DNA of 64,000 nucleotides from Streptomyces sannanensis. GTDB lineage: Bacteria > Actinomycetota > Actinomycetes > Streptomycetales > Streptomycetaceae. Where the stretch lies: positions 4,154,001-4,218,000 of the forward strand of contig NZ_BAAAYL010000001.1 in assembly GCF_039536205.1 (NCBI RefSeq), in the 5' to 3' direction. The notes under the pieces were generated by a model. The model was not told the DNA's origin. It made no database searches and was given only the letters and a program-made list of their open reading frames with translations. A program made the position numbers and the translations under genes. Numbering within the stretch: the stretch's first letter is position 1; each line of letters starts with the position of its first letter. This document shows, piece after piece, positions 18,680-27,514 of this stretch.

Positions 18680-20433
18680 CAGTACTTACGCTCCATCGGC
18701 TGGTAGCGGGTCTGGACGACGGGCTTGTAGTCGAGACGGATGGTCTCGGAGCCGTCGGCGCCGACCTCGCGGTACGCCATGGTGTGGCGCATGAAGTTGA
18801 CGTCGTCGCGGTTCGGGTAGTCCTCGCGGTAGTGACCGCCGCGGGACTCCTTGCGGGCCAGGGCGGAGACGGCCATGACCTCGGCGAGGTCGAGCAGGTT
18901 GCCCAGCTCGATGGCCTCCAGCAGGTCGGTGTTGAACCGCTTGCCCTTGTCCTGGATCGCCACGTTCTTGTAGCGCTCGCGCAGCTCGGCGATCTTCTCG
19001 ACGGCAGTCTTGATCGTCTGCTCGGTGCGGAACACCATGACGTTGGCGTCCATGGCCTCCTGGAGCTCCTTGCGGAGCTCCGCGACCCGCTCGGTGCCGG
19101 TGGAGGAGCGCAGCGCCTCGACCTGGTCGACGACCAACTGCGCCGGGTTCTCCGGCAGCTCGACGTAGTCGGCCTTGGCGGAGTACTCGGCGGCGGCGAT
19201 GCCCGCACGGCGTCCGAAGACGTTGATGTCGAGCAGCGAGTTGGTGCCGAGGCGGTTGGCGCCGTGGACGGAGACACACGCGACCTCGCCGGCCGCGTAC
19301 AGGCCCGGGACGACGGTGGTGTTGTCCGACAGGACCTCACCCTCGACGTTCGTCGGGATGCCGCCCATCGCGTAGTGCGCGGTCGGCTGGATCGGGATCG
19401 GGTCCGTGTAGGGCTCGATGCCGAGGTACGTACGCGCGAACTCGGTGATGTCCGGGAGCTTGGCGTCCAGCTGCTCCGGCGGAAGGTGGGTCAGGTCGAG
19501 GTAGACGTGGTCGCCCTCGGGACCGCAGCCGCGGCCTTCGCGGATCTCCGTGTAGATGGAGCGGGACACGACGTCACGGGACGCCAGGTCCTTCATGACC
19601 GGCGCGTACTTCTCCATGAAGCGCTCGCCGTCCTTGTTGCGGAGGATGCCGCCCTCACCACGGGCGCCCTCCGTCAGCAGGATGCCCATGCGCCAGATGC
19701 CCGTCGGGTGGAACTGGAAGAACTCCATGTCCTCCAGCGGCAGACCGCGGCGGTAGACGGCGGCCTGGCCGTCACCCGTCAGGGTGTGCGCGTTCGACGT
19801 CACCTTGAAGAACTTGCCGCAGCCGCCGGAGGCGTAGATGACGGCCTTCGCCTGGAAGATGTGGATCTCGCCGGTGGCCAGCTCGTACGCGACCACACCC
19901 GCCGACTTCTTGACGCCGTCGACCTCGGTGATCAGCTGGTCGAGGACGTAGAACTCGTTGAAGAACTCCACACCCTCCTTGACGCAGTTCTGGTACAGCG
20001 TCTGGAGGATCATGTGGCCGGTGCGGTCCGCGGCGTAGCAGGACCGGCGGACCGGGGCCTCGCCGTGGTTGCGGGAGTGGCCGCCGAAGCGGCGCTGGTC
20101 GATGGTGCCGTTCGGGGTCCGGTTGAACGGCAGGCCCATCTTCTCCAGGTCGAGGACGGCGTCGATGGCCTCCTTCGCCAGGATCTCGGCGGCGTCCTGG
20201 TCGACCAGGTAGTCACCGCCCTTGACCGTGTCGAAGGTGTGCCACTCCCAGTTGTCCTCCTCCACGTTGGCCAGCGCGGCGGCCATGCCGCCCTGCGCGG
20301 CGCCCGTGTGGGAGCGGGTGGGGTAGAGCTTGGTCAGCACAGCGGTGCGGCTGCGCTTCGTCGCCTCGATGGCGGCGCGCATGCCGGCTCCGCCGGCGCC
20401 GACGATGACGGTGTCGTACTTGTGAATCTTCAT
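18679..20433 (-). CDS. sdhA: Succinate dehydrogenase flavoprotein subunit
   Basis: A 584-residue catalytic subunit oxidising succinate to fumarate in the TCA cycle. The dinucleotide motif is [13 protein letters not shown] (9-21); the covalent FAD histidine is H42 in [11 protein letters not shown]. The substrate-site segments FHPTGIW (about 245) and [10 protein letters not shown] (about 365) are present. It is the third gene of sdhCDAB, with 21 bases between sdhD and its start. Confidence 0.97.
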   Translation of the reverse strand: MKIHKYDTVIVGAGGAGMRAAIEATKRSRTAVLTKLYPTRSHTGAAQGGMAAALANVEEDNWEWHTFDTVKGGDYLVDQDAAEILAKEAIDAVLDLEKMGLPFNRTPNGTIDQRRFGGHSRNHGEAPVRRSCYAADRTGHMILQTLYQNCVKEGVEFFNEFYVLDQLITEVDGVKKSAGVVAYELATGEIHIFQAKAVIYASGGCGKFFKVTSNAHTLTGDGQAAVYRRGLPLEDMEFFQFHPTGIWRMGILLTEGARGEGGILRNKDGERFMEKYAPVMKDLASRDVVSRSIYTEIREGRGCGPEGDHVYLDLTHLPPEQLDAKLPDITEFARTYLGIEPYTDPIPIQPTAHYAMGGIPTNVEGEVLSDNTTVVPGLYAAGEVACVSVHGANRLGTNSLLDINVFGRRAGIAAAEYSAKADYVELPENPAQLVVDQVEALRSSTGTERVAELRKELQEAMDANVMVFRTEQTIKTAVEKIAELRERYKNVAIQDKGKRFNTDLLEAIELGNLLDLAEVMAVSALARKESRGGHYREDYPNRDDVNFMRHTMAYREVGADGSETIRLDYKPVVQTRYQPMERKY

Positions 20434-20454
20434 GTCTCGCGTCAGCCCCGGGCT

Positions 20455-20931
20455 CTAGCGGATGTTCGGGTCGAAGGTGAAGATCACCAGCGTGCCCAGC
20501 AGGACGGTGAACACCGTGGCGGTGTAGAGCAGCATCTTCAGCCAGAAGCGGGTGTTCTCCCGCTCCGCGTAGTCGTTGATGACCGTACGCAGGCCGTTGG
20601 CGCCGTGCAGCATGGCCAGCCACAGCATCGCCAGGTCCCAGACCTGCCAGAACGGGTTCGCCCAGCGGCCGGCCACGAAGGCGAAGCCGATCTTGGAGAC
20701 GCCGCCGTCCAGCACCAGCTGGATGAGCAGGTGACCGAGGACCAGGACGACCAGCACGACGCCGGACAGGCGCATGAAGAGCCAGGCGTACATCTCGAAG
20801 TTGCCGCGGGTCGTCTTCGGGGTCTTCCCGGTGCGCTTGCGCGGGGCCTCGATGTACGGGGCCGGGTTGTCCACGTCGTAGAGGCGCACGCCCTCGACCG
20901 GACCGATCGCGGAAGAAGTGTCAGAGGACAT
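20455..20931 (-). CDS. sdhD: Succinate dehydrogenase membrane anchor subunit D
   Basis: A 158-residue membrane subunit with three membrane segments (about 53-75, 90-112 and 130-152). A conserved His lies in segment one (LVLGHLLIQL) and another in segment two (LHGANGLRTV); in this family such histidines ligate haem b. It anchors SdhAB and forms the quinone site with SdhC. ATG 20929-20931 is chosen because it leaves five bases after sdhC. Confidence 0.9.
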   Translation of the reverse strand: MSSDTSSAIGPVEGVRLYDVDNPAPYIEAPRKRTGKTPKTTRGNFEMYAWLFMRLSGVVLVVLVLGHLLIQLVLDGGVSKIGFAFVAGRWANPFWQVWDLAMLWLAMLHGANGLRTVINDYAERENTRFWLKMLLYTATVFTVLLGTLVIFTFDPNIR

Positions 20932-20936
20932 CGGTG

Positions 20937-21317
20937 TCAGCTCCCGAACAGTACGCGTGCGGCGTGGCCGAGCACGGGGTAGAGCGCGCCCGCCATCAGC
21001 ACGATCCAGATGCCCATGACGGTCCACAGCATCTGCTTCTGGTAGCGCGGGCCCTTGGACCAGAAGTCCACGGCGACGACGCGGAGGCCGTTGAGCGCGT
21101 GGAAGAGGATGGCGGCCACGAGGCCGTACTCCAGAAGCGCCACGATCGGCGTCTTGTAGGTGGCTACGACGTCGTCGTACGCCTCGGGGGACACGCGGAC
21201 GAGCGCGGTGTCCAGCACGTGTACGAACAGGAAGAAGAAGATGAGGACGCCGGTGACTCGGTGAGCCACCCAGGACCACATTCCTTCCCGGCCGCGGTAC
21301 AGCGTTCCAGCCGGCAC
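20937..21317 (-). CDS. sdhC: Succinate dehydrogenase cytochrome b subunit
   Basis: A 126-residue membrane subunit with three membrane segments and candidate haem histidines in FLFVHVLDTAL and LFHALNGLRVV. The start is GTG 21315-21317 with GGAGGG about seven bases upstream. It is first in the sdhCDAB operon; the promoter must lie in the 148 bases between it and the OHCU-like gene. Confidence 0.92.
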   Translation of the reverse strand: MPAGTLYRGREGMWSWVAHRVTGVLIFFFLFVHVLDTALVRVSPEAYDDVVATYKTPIVALLEYGLVAAILFHALNGLRVVAVDFWSKGPRYQKQMLWTVMGIWIVLMAGALYPVLGHAARVLFGS

Positions 21318-21465
21318 GGAAGAACCCTCCGGGAGCGGGGACTAGGGCCGGCCGGCTTCTTTTGTCGGTCTGGCCCGGCCGGGTACGGTCCACCGGCCCC
21401 CGACATCGTAGCCACGACTTGCGGGAACCCTCGCGCCGGGTGGACCAGTGTGATCAAACCGGCAA

Positions 21466-22029
21466 TCAAACAGGCACGGACGGACTATCGGGGCAGCCGT
21501 TTTCGCGTGATTCCGGGTGATTCGTCACCAAGTGCGTGAGCCGTGCGCGGGCCAGTCGGCGCAGCTCGTCCGCGGTGACGGAGCGCTCCTTGTCCGGTTC
21601 ATGGGACAGCCTCTGCCGGATACCGGTCAGTAGCTGGTCCAGGCGTTCGTCCGGGTGATGGCCGTCCAGGCAGGCGACGAACGTGTGTCCGAATCTGCTC
21701 TCGTATGCGGCGAGGGCCGCCCGGAGTGCGGTGTGGGCCGTCCGCGGCGCGCCCGGCCGGAGGTTCGAGGAGGATTCGCCGGCCAGGGCCTCGGCAAGGT
21801 CGGTGGGTGCGAGGTCGTACCCGGCTTCGTCGGCGGCGGCGAGCAGCGCCTCAAGATCCGGGTACGGGCGGTGCTCGGCCAGCCGACGGGCCCAGCGCCG
21901 GCTGGCGCAGCAGGTGAGCAGCGCGGCCTCGGCGGCGTCCGCGGAGGCGGCGTTGAACCGGACGAGCCCCGCCGTGGCGGGGCCGCGGCTCGGCCCGGCT
22001 ATGGCGGTCCGGGACGGCGTACGGCCCAT
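21466..22029 (-). CDS. 2-oxo-4-hydroxy-4-carboxy-5-ureidoimidazoline (OHCU) decarboxylase-like protein
   Basis: A 187-residue protein resembling OHCU decarboxylases of the uric acid to allantoin pathway. Supporting segments are the N-terminal LLTCCASRRWARRLAEHRPYPD and the central ESRFGHTFVAC, equivalent to the family FGxPFVI helix. The family's catalytic HP-type motif is not obvious, so activity is uncertain. No uricase or allantoinase gene is nearby. It is upstream of, and co-directional with, sdhC (148 bases). The start at ATG 22029 is weakly supported by the ribosome binding site. Confidence 0.7.
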   Translation of the reverse strand: MGRTPSRTAIAGPSRGPATAGLVRFNAASADAAEAALLTCCASRRWARRLAEHRPYPDLEALLAAADEAGYDLAPTDLAEALAGESSSNLRPGAPRTAHTALRAALAAYESRFGHTFVACLDGHHPDERLDQLLTGIRQRLSHEPDKERSVTADELRRLARARLTHLVTNHPESRENGCPDSPSVPV

Positions 22030-22271
22030 GGGCGGGTGTGTCGAGGCGTGAGCCGATGAGCGCTTCGGGGGGCCGGACGGGGATTCGCTGGACAGCGTGG
22101 GCTCCTCGAAGAGCTGTGGTCGGTGAGGGAGGGGGGAGTCGCCACGCTATCGGCGTACGGCGGAGAGAGTCCGATACGTGCGCGAATTTCACCCGTACGG
22201 GAGAGAATGGACGCGCGATATGGACGGCCATTGCAGTGAATCTGTGCTGACTCGACACACCTTCACCGCGT

Positions 22272-23870
22272 ATGGGACGTTTGATGGTGATGCGGCACTC
22301 TCGGAATGCTTTCGCCATCGGGGCGTCGGTCGTCACCGCCACGCTCTCCCTCCCGCTCGTGTCCTGTGGCGCGCCGGGCGGCGGCTCCTCGCCGGACGCG
22401 CAGCGCGCCACGGCCACTGCCTCGCCTACGCGGCCACCGTCCTCGTACCCCCTGTCCAAGGCGCCCCGCACCATCCCGGCGGTGCGCGGGCATGAGCCGG
22501 CCCGGGGCCCGGGCTGGCGGCCCACGCCCACCGCCCGCGTCGTCGTCGCCTCCGGCAGCAAGGCCCTCGCCGACGAGGGCAGGCTCCTCTCCCGCGAACT
22601 GAGGCTCGGCTACTCCGCGGGCGGCAAGGCGCGTGCCGGCGACATCGAGCTCGCACTCGGCGGAAGCGGCGCCGCCGAGTCGTACACCCTCACCGTGAAG
22701 AACGGGCGCGTCCGTATCACCGGTCCGGACGAGGCGGGCGTCTTCTACGGCACCCGCACCGTCAAACAGTCGGTACGCGCCGACGGCCTCGTCCCCGAGG
22801 GCACCGTGCGCGACCGGCCCGCATGGCCGCAGCGCGGACTGAACCTCGACATCGCACGCAAGTACTACACCGCCCCCTGGATCGAGCAACGGCTGCGCGA
22901 GATGGCCGACCTCAAGCTCAATCAGCTCGGCCTGCACTTCTCCGACGACCAGGGGTTCCGTATCGAGTCCACCAGCCACCCCGAAGTGGTCTCCGCCCAG
23001 CACCTCACCAAGGCACAGGTCCGCCGGATCCTCGCGCTCGCGTCGAGCCTCCACATCACCGTCGTTCCCGAGATCGACTCACCCGGTCACCTCGGCGCGG
23101 TGCTCCGCGCGCACCCCGCGCTCCAGCTGCACAACGTCCACGGCACTCCGGCGCAGGGCGCCATCGACATCTCCAAGCCCGACTCGGCCCGGCTCGTCGA
23201 CGAGCTGCTGCGCGAGTACGCCGGGCTGTTCCCCGGGGCGTACTGGCATCTCGGCGCCGACGAGTACGTGGCCCTCATGGCCCGCGATCCCGAGGCCTCG
23301 TACCCCCAGCTGGCCACGGCGGCCCGCGCGAAGTACGGCCCGCAGGCCCGGATCAAGGACCTGGCGACCGGCTGGCTCAACGACCGCGCGGCGGTCATGC
23401 GCCCGTACGGCAGGCAGCTCAAGGCGTGGAACGACGGCATCTTCGCGGGCGGGGTCGTCACGGCCGACAAGAAACTGCAGGTCGAGTACTGGACCGGCAA
23501 GGAGACCGGAGCGCGTCCACCGCTGGAGTACCTGCGCGAGGGCCGGAAGCTCGTCAACCTCAACGACGAGTACCTCTATTACGTGCTCGGCCAGCCGAAC
23601 GAGTTCTCCTACCCGACCGGCCGCCGCATCTACGAGCAGTGGACCCCCCTCGTCCTGCGCGGCACCACCCCGGTGTCCACCGCCTACTCCGACCAGATCC
23701 TCGGCGGACGTCTCGCGGTGTGGTCCGACATCGCCGGCGCGCAGAGCGAGGCGCAGGTCGCGAACGGCATCCGGATGCCCTTGCGGGCGGTGGCCCAGAA
23801 GCTGTGGGACTCGCGTCCGCCCGCGCTGACGTGGGAGCAGTTCACGGCGCTGGCCGCGAAGACGGGCTGA
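22272..23870 (+). CDS. Beta-N-acetylhexosaminidase (GH20) lipoprotein
   Basis: A 532-residue GH20 enzyme releasing terminal N-acetylhexosamine, probably from chitin or cell-wall fragments. The N-terminus is a lipoprotein signal with lipobox LVSC. A GH20b-type N-terminal domain (about 85-190) precedes the barrel, which opens with RGLNLDIARKYY. The catalytic Asp-Glu pair is D330-E331 in HLGADEY; HFSDDQGFR and VPEIDSPGH strands are also typical. The start could be ATG 22272, 22284 or 22290; the first is reported. It is divergent from the OHCU-like gene. Confidence 0.9.
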   Translation: MGRLMVMRHSRNAFAIGASVVTATLSLPLVSCGAPGGGSSPDAQRATATASPTRPPSSYPLSKAPRTIPAVRGHEPARGPGWRPTPTARVVVASGSKALADEGRLLSRELRLGYSAGGKARAGDIELALGGSGAAESYTLTVKNGRVRITGPDEAGVFYGTRTVKQSVRADGLVPEGTVRDRPAWPQRGLNLDIARKYYTAPWIEQRLREMADLKLNQLGLHFSDDQGFRIESTSHPEVVSAQHLTKAQVRRILALASSLHITVVPEIDSPGHLGAVLRAHPALQLHNVHGTPAQGAIDISKPDSARLVDELLREYAGLFPGAYWHLGADEYVALMARDPEASYPQLATAARAKYGPQARIKDLATGWLNDRAAVMRPYGRQLKAWNDGIFAGGVVTADKKLQVEYWTGKETGARPPLEYLREGRKLVNLNDEYLYYVLGQPNEFSYPTGRRIYEQWTPLVLRGTTPVSTAYSDQILGGRLAVWSDIAGAQSEAQVANGIRMPLRAVAQKLWDSRPPALTWEQFTALAAKTG

Positions 23871-23950
23871 CGGCAGGGCGGATGGGCGGATAAGAGGGCA
23901 ATCGGGCGCCGCACCTGTCACCCGGTGATGTTCACCGAGGTCAGACCGCT

Positions 23951-24340
23951 GTGTGTGATGTGAACGCACAGCAAGAGAAGGCCGCGAGGCCCGTGGCGAA
24001 TCCGGCCCGCTGGGCCGCGGACATTGTCGCGATGATGCGCGAGGGCGCCAGGCTCCGGCTGGACTACTCGGCGCGGAGCCTCTGGAACGTCGACTGGATG
24101 ATCGGGCGGATCCGCCGCGAGGATCCGCCGCCGCTCGCCGTGGCCGGGACACTGCGGGGCTTCGGGGCGTACGCCGGCGAAGTGCTCGTGCGTGACGTTC
24201 CCATCTACGGAGATCCCCATTCGGCCGTTCCCACACTTGTGCAGGTGGGAATGACCGCAAACGAACCCAACGGAGAAATCGTGGACACGTTCTCGTGCAC
24301 TGCGATCCACTCCCGGACCGGCATCGGCTCGACGCGCTAG
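23951..24340 (+). CDS. Hypothetical protein, paralogue of the 26.4-kb fragment
   Basis: A 129-residue protein I cannot name. Residues 36-80 (LDYSARSLWNVDW... GFGAYAGEVLVRD) align clearly with LDYSVASLRLVDL... GFGAYTGEVIVRR in the fragment at 26349-26798, so the two are paralogues. After about residue 82 the similarity fades and this copy ends early. It precedes a SUKH gene by 10 bases, probably as an operon. The start is GTG 23951 (GAGG 10 bases upstream) or GTG 23960. Confidence 0.6.
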   Translation: MCDVNAQQEKAARPVANPARWAADIVAMMREGARLRLDYSARSLWNVDWMIGRIRREDPPPLAVAGTLRGFGAYAGEVLVRDVPIYGDPHSAVPTLVQVGMTANEPNGEIVDTFSCTAIHSRTGIGSTR

Positions 24341-24350
24341 AAGGGGCCAA

Positions 24351-24875
24351 GTGGTGGCAACGCTTTCAGAGATCCGAGCCCTGCTGGGTGACCCTCGGTT
24401 CAACTGGTCGGATCCGGCACCGTGGATCGAACTGGAGCAGGAACTCGGCGTCGAATTCCCTGCGGACTTCCGTGAGATCGTGGACGCCTACGGCTCGATC
24501 TCGATCAACGGGCAGTTGTATCTGAACCACCCCGCCGGTCACCTTCTGCACAGCCTGGGAAAGGACATCAGGCTGGATCTCGATTTCTGGCGCGAGGAGG
24601 ACATGGCGGAGTTCCTGCCCAGTCCGGTGGGGCCGAACCCCGGCGAATTGATGCCGGTGGCGACGGCCACGACGGGCGAAGCGGTTTTCCTTCGCGTTCC
24701 CGACGACCCCTCGTCGCCCTGGCGCGTCGTGGTCCAGGAAATGGACAGTCCGGCGTGGACTCTCTACGAGATGACGTTCAGTGAGTGGTTGCTGGCCTAT
24801 CTCAAGGGGAGAGACGTGACGTTGTGTTCCCGCAACCGCGCGCCCGACGGACCGTCCTACGAATTCCTGCCCTGA
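24351..24875 (+). CDS. SMI1/KNR4 (SUKH) family protein, immunity type
   Basis: A 174-residue SUKH-fold protein. The signature helix-strand region is IELEQELGVEFPADFREIV followed by DAYGSISINGQLYL (about 25-60), and the C-terminal half has the typical W-rich strand and final helix (MTFSEWLLAYL). SUKH proteins often neutralise polymorphic or contact-dependent toxins, including nucleases. No toxin gene is adjacent, so this looks like an orphan immunity gene. GTG 24351 follows AAGGGG at a good distance. Confidence 0.78.
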   Translation: MVATLSEIRALLGDPRFNWSDPAPWIELEQELGVEFPADFREIVDAYGSISINGQLYLNHPAGHLLHSLGKDIRLDLDFWREEDMAEFLPSPVGPNPGELMPVATATTGEAVFLRVPDDPSSPWRVVVQEMDSPAWTLYEMTFSEWLLAYLKGRDVTLCSRNRAPDGPSYEFLP

Positions 24876-24885
24876 AAAGGAACAC

Positions 24886-24922
24886 GGTGGTATCTCCTGC
24901 CCTGGTGACAGGGGGTACCACC
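24886..24922 (+). terminator. Terminator hairpin after the first SUKH gene
   Basis: GGTGGTA (24886-24892) pairs with TACCACC (24916-24922), with inner CCTG/CAGG pairing. It starts 10 bases after the SUKH stop codon. Confidence 0.7.
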
Positions 24923-25005
24923 ACGTGAAGAATTGACGATCAGCGGAGCCCCGCCATCCACTTGGGTTCTCATCAACGTCGCAACACCCGACGTCCGGGT
25001 AGGCG

Positions 25006-25368
25006 ATGAAAGACAGAAGCAACACCGCAGGGGGGCGCCCTAGCGGTAAGAGGGTGCCCCCCGAGGTGAAGCAGCGGTTTCTCGAACTGATACACGAAGG
25101 CGTGAGCATCAGAGGAACCAGCCGCATCGTCGGCATCAACCGCAGAACCGGCCAAGAGCGGATCACCGGGCGCGGTGAACGCGTAAGGACCAGGAAGCCG
25201 GGCCGGAAGGCGGTGCGGACAGCGGTGCAGCCGCTGGTCGGTACTCGATGCCAGTCTCTGCTGCGCGAGGCCCCTGCCCCACCACCGGAGCGCACGCGCC
25301 GGGGCGGGGCTGGACGCAAACGCAGCATCACCGCCACTGACGCCCGTTGTGCAAGCCCGGGACTTTAG
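25006..25368 (+). pseudogene. IS30-like transposase remnant
   Basis: The first 65 or so residues of this 120-residue frame look like the N-terminal helix-turn-helix of an IS30-family transposase (GGRPSGKRVPPEVKQRFLEL, then GTSRIVGINRRTGQE and a basic segment). The rest is a degenerate Arg-rich tail with no DDE catalytic domain. It has no neighbouring partner gene and ends in the palindrome at 25358-25373. I read it as the residue of an insertion element inside the immunity-gene patch. Confidence 0.6.
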
Positions 25369-25373
25369 TCCCG
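25358..25373. repeat. Short palindrome at the end of the IS remnant
   Basis: CGGGACT-TT-AGTCCCG is a perfect 16-base palindrome. It abuts the end of the IS30-like remnant and lies 20 bases before the next start codon. It could be an element end or a terminator hairpin; the sequence alone does not decide. Confidence 0.5.
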
Positions 25374-25393
25374 AGTAGTTGACGGAGAAACAC

Positions 25394-26347
25394 ATGAATC
25401 ATCTCGACGTCGTCCGGCTGCTCGGCCTCGGCGCCCCGGTGCGACCGGAAGGCGACAGCTACGGGCAGGTCCTGCCCGAGGACTTCGAACTGCTGCTCCA
25501 GGCGGTGCCGCAGGGGGTGATCGCGGGTTCCGTGCTGCTCAGCCGCTCCGACCTCCCCGTGCGCTCCCTGGAGGACTTCACGCGGGACGCCGCGCTGCGC
25601 ATCGCGGACATGGAGGAATCTCTGCGCACCCGCGAGCAGGAGCTTCCGCTGCCTTTCCACCCGCAGCCCGGCGGCATGGTGCCGTGGGGCCGCCCCGCCC
25701 GTGACGGCGTGCTGCTGTGGGACACCAGCGACCCGGACGCCGCGAACTGGACGACCGTCCTGACGGATTCCGATTTCCAGCTGTGGCTGGACCTTCCTTT
25801 CACCGCGTCGGAGTTCGTCGCGCGGGCCCTTCTGGGACGCCCCGAGGGAGTTCCAGCGTTCGAGACCTATGAGGAATACGAGTCGGGCTCGTTCTGGGAT
25901 GTCGCCGACGACATGCGTGCGACGGCCACGGCACTGGCGAACCCGGACATCGGGGCGTTGGAGGAAGTCGTCACCAAGGTGCGGAGTATCGGTGTCCCGG
26001 GCATCCGGCAGTACGCGGAGGAGCTTCTGGGCCGGGCCGTGGGCGAGTCGTTCGACGCGCTCCCGGAGGACTACCTGGCGGTCATGAAGGAGTTCCCCGG
26101 CGGGGTCGTCGCGGGGGTGCGGGTGTTCCCCGTCGCGCGGGCCGCCTGGCTGAACGAGGACCGGCTGTTCCTGCAGTGGGGAGAGGTGGAGGGCAAGGCG
26201 TTCGGCTGGCTCACCATGAAGAACGATCCTCAGGACTGGCGCGTTGCGTACATCGAGCCGAACGGCACCGCGCTCACCCACCTGGAGGACCAGACCTTCG
26301 CCACGTTCCTGCGGCGCCGGCTGCGAGGCGACAACTCACTGTTCTGA
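25394..26347 (+). CDS. Tandem SMI1/KNR4 (SUKH)-domain protein
   Basis: A 317-residue protein that appears to contain two successive SUKH-type domains. The first (about 10-145) begins GQVLPEDFELLLQAVPQGVIAG and has the GGMVPWGRPARDGVLLW core and an FTASEFVARAL helix. The second (about 200-315) begins ESFDALPEDYLAVMKEFPGGVVAG, has RLFLQWGEVEGKAFGWL and ends TFATFLRRRL. The repeated LPEDY/F...PxGVxAG openings show the internal duplication. Immunity to two toxins, or one duplicated domain turned scaffold, are both possible. ATG 25394 follows ACGGAG. Confidence 0.75.
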   Translation: MNHLDVVRLLGLGAPVRPEGDSYGQVLPEDFELLLQAVPQGVIAGSVLLSRSDLPVRSLEDFTRDAALRIADMEESLRTREQELPLPFHPQPGGMVPWGRPARDGVLLWDTSDPDAANWTTVLTDSDFQLWLDLPFTASEFVARALLGRPEGVPAFETYEEYESGSFWDVADDMRATATALANPDIGALEEVVTKVRSIGVPGIRQYAEELLGRAVGESFDALPEDYLAVMKEFPGGVVAGVRVFPVARAAWLNEDRLFLQWGEVEGKAFGWLTMKNDPQDWRVAYIEPNGTALTHLEDQTFATFLRRRLRGDNSLF

Positions 26348-26348
26348 T

Positions 26349-26798
26349 CCGGGTCCGTCCGTATCCGGGCATGCCCCGGCGATCGCCCTGTACGTCGCCG
26401 AGTTCGTCGCCCGACTGGCCCGGCGCAGTCGGCTGCCGCTCGACTACTCGGTCGCCAGCCTGCGGCTGGTGGACCTTGTGATCGACGGCCTGCGGCGCAA
26501 CCGGCCCGCGCAGGAGGATGTCGCCGGGATCCTCCAGGGGTTCGGGGCGTACACGGGTGAGGTGATCGTGCGCCGTGCTGCGGCGCGTTGGGTGGACTTC
26601 GACCCGGAACAGAGGGAGCTGTTCCGGCAGCCGGTGGGGGTGCTGATGCCGAACGGGAGGGCGTGGAATCCACTCGGTAAGGTGGTCAAGCGGTTCGAGG
26701 CAGGGCCGGAGGAGTCGGTGCAGCAGATGTATCTGCTGATGCATGGGCGGGCGCCCAGGCCGCCGGCACGGAGACTCTGTGTCGGTTCGTCACATTGA
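26349..26798 (+). pseudogene. Paralogue of the 23.95-kb gene, lacking a usable start codon
   Basis: The frame encodes about 149 residues and contains LDYSVASLRLVDLVIDGL and GFGAYTGEVIVRR, matching the protein at 23951. It extends further: a PVGVLMPNGRAWNPLGKVVKRF segment and a helical end. No ATG or GTG begins it; the only candidates are a TTG at 26244 inside the previous gene or CTG codons. It is therefore either a truncated gene or one translated by read-on from the tandem SUKH gene two bases upstream. Confidence 0.55.
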
Positions 26799-26842
26799 GG
26801 CCTGTCGGTCTGTGACATATCTGTGTGGCCGCACGCAGAACG

Positions 26843-26866
26843 CACGGGGGGACTTGTGCCCCCGTG
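26843..26866. promoter_or_regulatory. Hairpin just upstream of the first ECF sigma gene
   Basis: CACGGGGG (26843-26850) pairs with CCCCCGTG (26859-26866). It lies 21 bases before the sigma factor start and just ahead of its ribosome binding site; it may affect translation or end readthrough from the immunity patch. Confidence 0.5.
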
Positions 26867-26887
26867 TCTCGACTCGGAGAGAGAAGC

Positions 26888-27514
26888 GTGGGCAGGGGCG
26901 GGGAGCAGCGTCGGCCGCAGGCATACGACGCGGAGCTCGGCATCGCCGTCGAGCGGGCCCAGCAGGGGGACGAGGAGGCGTTCGCCACCGCGTACCGGCT
27001 GGTCCATCCGGGACTTCTCGGATACGTGCGGGGCCTGGTCGGCGAGGACGCCGAGGACGTGGCCTCCGAGGCATGGCTGGAAATAGCCCGGGATCTGAGC
27101 CGGTTCCGCGGCGACGGCGCGGGCTTCCGCGGCTGGACCGCGACCATCGCCCGTCATCGGGCGCTCGACCATCTGCGGCGGCAGAAGCGCCGGCCGCGTC
27201 AGGCATTACTGGAACAGGACGTACTCGAGCTGCCCGGCGGTGAGGACACCGCCGTGGCAGCGCTCGAGACGCTGTCGACCGAGCGAGCGCTGGAGCTGAT
27301 CCGCACCCTGCCGACGGAGCAGGCGGAAGCGGTGCTGCTGCGTGTGGTGGTGGGGCTGGACGGCCCTGCCACGGCTCGGGTGCTGGGCAAGCGTGCCGGT
27401 TCGGTACGCACCGCCGCCTATCGCGGACTGAAGAGGCTGGCTGAGCAGTTGGCCTCCGGCCACGGCGGCAATGTGACATCCACGCCGCCGCGCGCGCTGA
27501 AAGATGAGACATGA
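26888..27514 (+). CDS. ECF RNA polymerase sigma factor (TTA-containing)
   Basis: A 208-residue ECF-type sigma factor. Region 2 spans about 15-85, with YRLVHPGLLGYVRGLVGEDAEDVASEAWLEI and FRGWTATIARHRALDHLRR. Region 4 spans about 130-190, with RTLPTEQAEAVLLRVVVGLDG and GKRAGSVRTAAYRGLKRLAE. The start is GTG 26888 after GGAGAGAG. Codon 107 is TTA (27206-27208), the only in-frame TTA I found in the window, so translation should depend on the bldA tRNA. Its stop overlaps the start of the membrane-partner gene (ATGA), implying translational coupling. It is clearly paralogous to the sigma gene at 28574. Confidence 0.9.
   Translation: MGRGGEQRRPQAYDAELGIAVERAQQGDEEAFATAYRLVHPGLLGYVRGLVGEDAEDVASEAWLEIARDLSRFRGDGAGFRGWTATIARHRALDHLRRQKRRPRQALLEQDVLELPGGEDTAVAALETLSTERALELIRTLPTEQAEAVLLRVVVGLDGPATARVLGKRAGSVRTAAYRGLKRLAEQLASGHGGNVTSTPPRALKDET

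Noticed and set aside
26244..26345. TTG start giving a longer protein for the 26.35-kb fragment
   Set aside because: Its first 34 residues are out-of-frame reading of the tandem SUKH gene and have no counterpart in the paralogue at 23951; kept only as a remote possibility.
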